Below are positions 3,972 to 9,291 of a DNA stretch of 9,291 nt, in pieces. The notes beneath the pieces were generated by a model, which worked only from the letters and a program-made list of their open reading frames with translations, had not been told where the DNA came from and did no database searches. The position numbers were made by a program, and so were the translations under genes. Origin of the DNA: Oxalobacteraceae bacterium UBA5157 (lineage in GTDB: Bacteria > Pseudomonadota > Gammaproteobacteria > Burkholderiales > Burkholderiaceae_D); assembly GCA_002415335.1 (NCBI GenBank), contig DHXL01000190.1, positions 1-9,291 of the forward strand, read 5' to 3'. Position 1 is the first letter of the stretch. Each line of letters opens with the position of its first letter.

Positions 3972-6629
3972 ATGCGAGCTCAATTCAGTCCAAGCTACAG
4001 CCCCGCCGACGTCGAAGAATCGGCGCGCGACCACTGGCGCGCGATCGACGCCTACAAGACTGTCGAACACGCGAAGGACAGGAACGGCCGCGACAAGAAG
4101 AAGTTCTACGCCTGCTCGATGCTGCCCTACCCTTCGGGCAAGCTGCACATGGGCCATGTGCGCAATTACACGATCAACGACGTGATGTACCGCTACCTGC
4201 GGATGAACGGCTACAACGTGCTGATGCCGATGGGCTGGGACGCGTTCGGCATGCCGGCCGAAAACGCCGCGATGGCGAACGGCGTGCCGCCGGCGCAATG
4301 GACTTACTCGAACATCGAGCACATGAAGCAGCAGATGCAGGCGATGGGTCTGGCGATCGACTGGTCGCGCGAGATGACCGCGTGCAAACCGGATTACTAC
4401 AAATGGAACCAGTGGATGTTCCTCAAGATGCTGGAAAAAGGCATCATCTACAAGAAGACCGGCACCGTGAATTGGGACCCGGTCGACCAGACCGTGCTCG
4501 CCAATGAGCAAGTGATCGACGGCCGCGGCTGGCGCTCCGGCGCGCCGATCGAGAAGCGCGAAATCCCGATGTATTACGCCAAGATCACCGACTACGCGGA
4601 AGAATTGCTGGATCACGTCGACCATAAATTGCCGGGCTGGCCCGAGCGCGTGCGCCTGATGCAATCGAACTGGATCGGCAAGTCGGTCGGCGTGCGTTTC
4701 GCCTTCCCGCATGATATCAGGCACGAAGGCAAGCCGATCAACGATGGCAAGCTGTGGGTGTTCACCACGCGCGTCGACACCATCATGGGCGTGACGTTTT
4801 GCGTGGTGGCGCCCGAGCATCCACTGGCGACGCATGCCGCGCAAACCAACCCGGCGCTGGCCGCCTTCATCGCCGAATGCAAACTCGGCAGCGTGATCGA
4901 AGCCGACATGGCGACGATGGAAAAGAAAGGGATGCCGACCGGCCTGTTCGTCACGCATCCGTTGAGCGGCGAGCAGGTCGAAGTCTGGGTCGGCAACTAC
5001 GTGCTGATGACCTACGGCGACGGCGCCGTGATGGGCGTACCGGCGCACGATGAGCGCGATTTTGCATTCGCCAAAAAGTACGCGCTGCCGATCAAGCAAG
5101 TGATCGCCGTCGACGGAAAAACGTATTCTACCGACGCGTGGCAGGAGTGGTACGCGGACAAGGAACAAGGCCGTAATATCCAGTCCGGCAAATTCGACGG
5201 TCTCGGGTATCAGGCATCGGTCGACGCGATCGCCGCCGATCTCGCCGCGCTCAATCTCGGCGAAAAGAAAATCACCTACCGCCTGCGCGACTGGGGCATT
5301 TCGCGCCAGCGCTACTGGGGTACGCCGATCCCGATCATCCATTGCGCCGACTGCGGCGACGTGCCGGTGCCGGAAAAGGACTTGCCGGTCGTGCTGCCGG
5401 AAGATTGCGTCCCGGATGGCAGCGGCAATCCGCTCAACAAGCATGAAAAATTCCTGCATGTCGATTGCCCACGGTGCGGCAAGCCGGCGCGGCGCGAGAC
5501 CGACACGATGGATACCTTCGTCGATTCGTCCTGGTATTACATGCGTTATTGCTCGCCCGGTGCCACCGAATCGATGGTCGACGCGCGCAACGATTACTGG
5601 ATGCCGATGGACCAGTACATCGGCGGCATCGAGCACGCGGTGCTGCACCTGCTGTATGCACGCTTCTGGACCAAGGTGATGCGCGATTTCGGCCTGATCA
5701 AATATGACGAGCCGTTCACCAACCTGCTGACGCAGGGCATGGTGCTGAATGAAACCTACTTTCGCGAGGAAGAGTCCGGCAAGAAGACCTGGTACAACCC
5801 GGAAGACGTCGAACTGACGCTGGACGACAAGGGTCGGCCGGTCGCCGCGAAACTGAAGACGGACGGCAAGCCGGTCGAGATCGGCGGCACCGAAAAAATG
5901 TCGAAATCGAAGAACAACGGTATCGATCCGCAGGCGCAAATCGATCAATACGGCGCCGATACCGCGCGCCTGTTCACGATGTTCGCGTCGCCGCCGGAAC
6001 AGACGCTGGAATGGTCGGGCGCCGGGGTGGAAGGCGCGAACCGCTTCCTACGCCGCGTCTGGGCGTATGCCTATGCGCAGTCGGCGCGCGTCGTGGCAGC
6101 CAAGCCGCTTGACGTGGCCGTCCTGCCGGAAACGCACAAGGCTCTGCGCCGCGAGGTGCACAAGATCCTGCAGCAAGCCGATCACGACCTGAAGCGGATC
6201 CAGTACAACACGGTGGTATCGGCCTGCATGAAAATGCTGAACACGCTGGAAGCGGCCAAGCTAGACGATAGCGCCGCATCGAACGCGGTCGTCAGCGAAG
6301 GCTTGTCGATTTTTCTGCGCGTGCTGAACCCGGTCGCGCCGCACATCACGCACGTCTTGTGGCAGCAGCTCGGCTTCGCACAGGCGCACGGCGATATTCT
6401 CGACGCGGCGTGGCCGCAAGTCGATCCGGCCGCGTTGGAGCAAGCCGAAATCGAGATGATGATCCAGGTCAACGGCAAGCTGCGCGGCAGCATCACAGTG
6501 GCGAAAGATGCCGACAAGGCGACCATCGAAGCCGCCGCGCTGGCGAATGAAAACGTACAGAAATACCTCGAAGGCGCGCCGAAAAAAGTGATCGTGGTGC
6601 CGGGCAAGCTGGTCAATATCGTCGCCTGA
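3972..6629 (+). CDS. leuS: Leucyl-tRNA synthetase
   Basis: This enzyme charges tRNA-Leu with leucine using ATP and edits mischarged products in the cytoplasm. From ATG 3972 it has 885 aa (E. coli 860), starting MRAQFSPSYSPADVEE. The in-frame ATG 3936 would add 12 residues without family support and overlaps the -10 box. Class I motifs: HMGH (HIGH) at 59-62 within SMLPYPSGKLHMGHVRNYT, and KMSKS at 642-646. The CP1 editing domain includes FTTRVDTIMG from 264 (threonine-rich region) and MGVPAHDERD from 354, with D360 matching the editing aspartate. Cysteine pairs (CADCG, CPRCG) in the region encoded at about 5341-5485 suggest the zinc-binding insert. The anticodon-binding and C-terminal domains follow, ending VIVVPGKLVNIVA. 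No frameshift or missing motif is seen. lptE starts 15 nt after its stop. Confidence 0.97.
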   Translation: MRAQFSPSYSPADVEESARDHWRAIDAYKTVEHAKDRNGRDKKKFYACSMLPYPSGKLHMGHVRNYTINDVMYRYLRMNGYNVLMPMGWDAFGMPAENAAMANGVPPAQWTYSNIEHMKQQMQAMGLAIDWSREMTACKPDYYKWNQWMFLKMLEKGIIYKKTGTVNWDPVDQTVLANEQVIDGRGWRSGAPIEKREIPMYYAKITDYAEELLDHVDHKLPGWPERVRLMQSNWIGKSVGVRFAFPHDIRHEGKPINDGKLWVFTTRVDTIMGVTFCVVAPEHPLATHAAQTNPALAAFIAECKLGSVIEADMATMEKKGMPTGLFVTHPLSGEQVEVWVGNYVLMTYGDGAVMGVPAHDERDFAFAKKYALPIKQVIAVDGKTYSTDAWQEWYADKEQGRNIQSGKFDGLGYQASVDAIAADLAALNLGEKKITYRLRDWGISRQRYWGTPIPIIHCADCGDVPVPEKDLPVVLPEDCVPDGSGNPLNKHEKFLHVDCPRCGKPARRETDTMDTFVDSSWYYMRYCSPGATESMVDARNDYWMPMDQYIGGIEHAVLHLLYARFWTKVMRDFGLIKYDEPFTNLLTQGMVLNETYFREEESGKKTWYNPEDVELTLDDKGRPVAAKLKTDGKPVEIGGTEKMSKSKNNGIDPQAQIDQYGADTARLFTMFASPPEQTLEWSGAGVEGANRFLRRVWAYAYAQSARVVAAKPLDVAVLPETHKALRREVHKILQQADHDLKRIQYNTVVSACMKMLNTLEAAKLDDSAASNAVVSEGLSIFLRVLNPVAPHITHVLWQQLGFAQAHGDILDAAWPQVDPAALEQAEIEMMIQVNGKLRGSITVAKDADKATIEAAALANENVQKYLEGAPKKVIVVPGKLVNIVA

Positions 6630-6644
6630 CGAATGGGATAGACA

Positions 6645-7178
6645 ATGCGGATAACATATCGCGCGCACTCTGCGCGCAACTTGATCACCGGCGTGGCCAC
6701 AGCGTTGGCGGCGGCGCTGTTGCTGGCCGCCTGCGGCTTTCATCTGCGCGGCTCGACCGGTGAAGCCAACCTGCCGTTCGCGACGATTTCTCTCGGCTTC
6801 GCGCCCACCTCGCCACTCGGCACCGAGTTGCGGCGCTACATCCGTGGCAGCGGGGGCACCAAGGTGGTGGCCGATCCCAAAACGGCCGACGCCGTGCTGG
6901 AAGTGCTGGCGGAAACGCGAGAAAAGGTCGTCTCGTCCTTGAACAACCAGGGCCAGGTGCGCGCGTTCACGCTGATCTACCGATTCCGTTTCCGCGTCAA
7001 GGATGGCAAGGGCAAGGAACTGCTGGCGCCGACCGACATTGTTATCACGCGCAGTCAGACGTTCAACGAAACACAGGTGCTCGCGAAGGAAGAGGAAGAA
7101 GTGCTGTTGTATCGCGAGATGCAATCCGACCTGGTTCAGCAGATCATGCGGCGGCTGGCTGCGATCAAGCCAGGCTGA
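6645..7178 (+). CDS. lptE: LPS-assembly lipoprotein LptE
   Basis: LptE is the outer-membrane lipoprotein that plugs the LptD barrel and helps deliver lipopolysaccharide to the cell surface. Length is 177 aa. A positively charged start and hydrophobic stretch (about 15-28) lead to the lipobox LLAAC with the lipidated cysteine at 30, followed by GFHLRG, the characteristic start of mature LptE. The remainder fits the family, with FRVKDGKGKELLAPTDIV and a C-terminal MQSDLVQQIMRRLAAI. The start ATG 6645 has GGGA at 6635-6638. Placement between leuS and holA is the common proteobacterial order, and the 15-nt gap from leuS indicates cotranscription. The 117-nt gap to holA includes a palindrome TGGCGCGCCA (7226-7235) with no clear role. 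Confidence 0.93.
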   Translation: MRITYRAHSARNLITGVATALAAALLLAACGFHLRGSTGEANLPFATISLGFAPTSPLGTELRRYIRGSGGTKVVADPKTADAVLEVLAETREKVVSSLNNQGQVRAFTLIYRFRFRVKDGKGKELLAPTDIVITRSQTFNETQVLAKEEEEVLLYREMQSDLVQQIMRRLAAIKPG

Positions 7179-7295
7179 CACGCTGCGGGGAACGGAGAGC
7201 GACACCGAAGCTTTGCAAGGCGTCTTGGCGCGCCAGGTTCTCTCGATCCCGCTTGACGCGAGTCGGTCCCCCCACACACTAAATGAGGAGACGCC

Positions 7296-8315
7296 ATGCA
7301 ATTACGGATTGACGCGCTCGATGCCCATTTAGGCAAGGCGCTGGCGCCGTTGTATGTGATCACCAGCGACGAGCATTTGCTGGCGCTGGAAGCGGCCGAC
7401 AAAATCCGCAAGACCGCGCGGGCGCAAGGATTTTCCGAACGCGAAGTGCTGACGGTCGATCGCAGTTTCAAGTGGGGCGGACTGCTGGCAGCGAATCAGT
7501 CGCAATCGCTGTTCGGCGACAAGAAGCTGATCGAGTTGCGGATACCGACCGGCAAGCCGGGCAAGGACGGCGGCCAGGCGCTGCAGAATTATGCAGCCAG
7601 TCTGAGTCCGGACAATCTGACCATCGTCACCTTGCCGAAGCTGGACTGGGCGACCCAAAAAGCGGCGTGGGTGGCGGCGCTGCAGCAAGCCAGCGTCTTC
7701 ATCGACATCGCACTCGTCGAGCGCGCACAACTGCCAGGCTGGATCGGCGTGCGGCTCGCGGGACAGCGCCAAAGCGCGGATAAGCAATGCCTGGATTTCA
7801 TCGCCGACCGGGTCGAAGGCAACCTGCTGGCCGCGCATCAGGAGATCCAGAAACTCGCGCTGCTGTATCCCGAGGGCAAGCTGAGTTTCGAGCAGATTCA
7901 TGACGCGGTGCTGAACGTCGCGCGCTATGATGTGTTCAAGCTCAACGAAGCCATGCTGACCGGCGACGCGGCGCGCCTGGTGCGCATGCTGGAAGGACTG
8001 AAAGGCGAAGGCGAAGCGCTGCCGCTGGTGCTGTGGGCGGTGGCCGAAGAAATCCGCACGCTGCTGAAGCTGAAATCCGGCGTCGCGCAAGGCCGCCAGC
8101 TCGGCATGCTGCTGAAAGAATACCGCATCTGGGGTCCGCGCGAGCGCTTGATGGAACCGGCGCTGCGGCGGCTCACGCTGGCGACGCTGGAAGGCGCGCT
8201 GCAGGAAGCGGCGCAAATCGATAAGATGATCAAGGGTTTGCGCGCCAAGGCGCTCGCCGGCGACGCGTGGGATGCGATGTTGCAGCTGGGTTTGAAGGTC
8301 GCCCGCGGCGCGTAA
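7296..8315 (+). CDS. holA: DNA polymerase III, delta subunit
   Basis: The delta subunit of the clamp loader opens the beta sliding clamp during replication. Length is 339 aa (E. coli 343). The start ATG 7296 follows GAGGAG (7284-7289) with 6 nt spacing. The N-terminal domain contains APLYVITSDEHLL and the clamp-binding element QSQSLFG at 68-74, comparable to QAMSLF of E. coli delta. The central region has YDVFKLNEAMLTGDAARLVRML and the C-terminal collar domain has LPLVLWAVAEEIRTLL and an ending near LAGDAWDAMLQLGL. As in other delta subunits, no Walker ATP-binding motif is seen. It lies 117 nt after lptE. A 6-bp hairpin follows its stop. Confidence 0.95.
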   Translation: MQLRIDALDAHLGKALAPLYVITSDEHLLALEAADKIRKTARAQGFSEREVLTVDRSFKWGGLLAANQSQSLFGDKKLIELRIPTGKPGKDGGQALQNYAASLSPDNLTIVTLPKLDWATQKAAWVAALQQASVFIDIALVERAQLPGWIGVRLAGQRQSADKQCLDFIADRVEGNLLAAHQEIQKLALLYPEGKLSFEQIHDAVLNVARYDVFKLNEAMLTGDAARLVRMLEGLKGEGEALPLVLWAVAEEIRTLLKLKSGVAQGRQLGMLLKEYRIWGPRERLMEPALRRLTLATLEGALQEAAQIDKMIKGLRAKALAGDAWDAMLQLGLKVARGA

Positions 8316-8322
8316 TTGCAGA

Positions 8323-8342
8323 TCGTAGAACGCACCCTACGA
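8323..8342 (+). other. Hairpin after holA
   Basis: TCGTAG (8323-8328) pairs perfectly with CTACGA (8337-8342) over an 8-nt loop, 7 nt after the holA stop. No T-run follows at once; the nearest (8379-8387) is too far for a normal intrinsic terminator. It could be a weak terminator or mRNA 3'-end stabiliser. The following A/T-rich stretch to 8400 may hold a proA promoter, but no clear hexamers are seen. Confidence 0.35.
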
Positions 8343-8427
8343 ATACCGCACAGCATTTCCTTCCGCTCTGCATGATGATTTTTTATTTCAGATTTATTGA
8401 TTCGCACTACAGGCAATCCCCCGCAAA

Positions 8428-9291
8428 ATGGACATCAAAAACTACATGAATGGAGTCGGCCAGCGCGCCCGCACAGCATCACGTGCAATGGCGAAGGCCG
8501 ACACCGCGGCCAAGAACCGCGCGCTGACGCTGATCGCCGCCGCGATTCGGCGTGATGCCGACGCGCTGCGCGCCGCCAATCGGCAAGATCTGGAAGCGGC
8601 CAAGGCGAATGGTCTGGCAGAAGCCTTGCTGGACCGTCTGACGCTGTCCGATCAAGCGATTGCGACCATGGCCGAAGGACTGGAACAAATCGTCGCACTG
8701 GCCGATCCGATCGGCGAAATCTCGAACATGAAATACCGCCCGACCGGGATCCAGGTCGGTCAGATGCGCGTGCCGCTGGGCGTGATCGGCATCATCTACG
8801 AAGCGCGTCCGAACGTGACGGTCGATGCGGCCGGCTTGTGCATCAAGAGCGGCAACGCCACCATCCTGCGCGGCGGTTCGGAAGCGATCCATTGCAATCA
8901 GGCGCTCGCCAAACTGGTCAAGGAAGGACTGGCCGGCGCCGGTTTGCCGGCCGACGCGGTGCAAATCGTCGAGACCACCGACCGCGCCGCAGTCGGCGAA
9001 TTGATCACGATGCCGCAGTACGTCGACGTGATCGTGCCACGCGGCGGCAAGGGCTTGATCGAACGCCTGATGAAGGAATCGAAGGTACCGATGATCAAGC
9101 ATCTGGACGGCATCTGTCATGTCTACATCGACGACAAGGCCGACCTAGACAAGGCGTTGAAGATCGCGTTCAACGCCAAGTGCCAGCGCTACGGCACCTG
9201 CAACACGATGGAAACGCTGCTCGTAGCGCGCGCGATCGCGCCGCAAGTATTGCCGGGACTGGCCAAGCTATACGGCAGCAAGGATGTCGAA
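8428..9291 (+). CDS. proA: Gamma-glutamyl phosphate reductase, N-terminal part (3' end outside window)
   Basis: ProA reduces gamma-glutamyl phosphate with NADPH to glutamate semialdehyde in proline synthesis. The frame is open from ATG 8428 to the last base, giving 288 codons of an expected roughly 420. It begins MDIKNYMNGVGQRARTASRA, as in the family. The aldehyde-dehydrogenase-type fold shows VPLGVIGIIYEARPNVTVDA and CIKSGNATILRGGSEA (nucleotide-binding region), VIVPRGGKGLI, and the active-site block CQRYGTCNTMETLLV. By alignment from memory, Cys258 (TGC 9199-9201) is the likely catalytic thiol, with a second cysteine at 252. No strong ribosome-binding site precedes the ATG. The 112-nt gap to holA makes a separate promoter possible. 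Confidence 0.96.
   Translation, partial: MDIKNYMNGVGQRARTASRAMAKADTAAKNRALTLIAAAIRRDADALRAANRQDLEAAKANGLAEALLDRLTLSDQAIATMAEGLEQIVALADPIGEISNMKYRPTGIQVGQMRVPLGVIGIIYEARPNVTVDAAGLCIKSGNATILRGGSEAIHCNQALAKLVKEGLAGAGLPADAVQIVETTDRAAVGELITMPQYVDVIVPRGGKGLIERLMKESKVPMIKHLDGICHVYIDDKADLDKALKIAFNAKCQRYGTCNTMETLLVARAIAPQVLPGLAKLYGSKDVE

Noticed and set aside
3954..5948. 664-codon open frame antisense to leuS
   Set aside because: This is a typical GC-rich antisense shadow with His/Arg/Val-rich composition and no motifs, and leuS on the + strand is certain.
7179..7295. Palindrome TGGCGCGCCA and other short inverted matches in the lptE-holA gap
   Set aside because: GC-rich 10-bp palindromes are expected by chance, and no T-tract, repeat copy or binding-site pattern supports a function.

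Overview
The window looks like a chromosomal segment of a betaproteobacterium, most likely Burkholderiales and perhaps Oxalobacteraceae. This rests on the GC-rich codon use, on the order dapB / exbB-exbD / barstar / leuS / lptE / holA / proA as I remember it from that group, and on the protein sequences. No 16S or other taxonomic marker is present, so the placement is inference. Every gene is on the + strand, and all are housekeeping genes except one inserted element.

Bases 1-410 hold the 3' end of dapB (lysine/diaminopimelate synthesis) and a terminator-like hairpin. From about 438 to 2246 there is a compact mobile element: a long structured non-coding leader (the omega-RNA, earlier named HEARO RNA) followed by a complete iscB gene. 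IscB is the RNA-guided RuvC/HNH nuclease of the OMEGA class and a relative of the ancestor of Cas9. The element has matching imperfect hairpins near both ends, in the style of IS200/IS605 elements, but carries no TnpA transposase, so it would have to be moved in trans. Its proposed left boundary places the last bases of the dapB-exbB spacer as the RNA guide. Its right boundary abuts ATGA, a target-adjacent motif known for some IscB proteins, and here that ATGA is also the start codon region of exbB. The IscB stop and the exbB start overlap as TGATG.

From 2247 to 3815 lies a proton-channel operon, exbB and exbD, which energises an outer-membrane or TonB/Tol-type transducer, followed 4 nt later by a barstar-family protein. 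A consensus -10 box at 3932-3937 then starts a second unit: leuS (leucyl-tRNA synthetase), lptE (LPS-assembly lipoprotein), holA (DNA polymerase III delta subunit) and proA (glutamyl-phosphate reductase, cut by the window end). leuS and lptE are 15 nt apart. The lptE-holA and holA-proA gaps are slightly above 100 nt.

The exciting item is the IscB/omega-RNA element and the way it sits exactly at the start codon of a host gene. It appears to borrow the host 5' leader as guide and to leave the host gene translatable. The only stretch over 300 bases without a protein gene (376-828) is accounted for by the dapB terminator, the guide and the omega-RNA.
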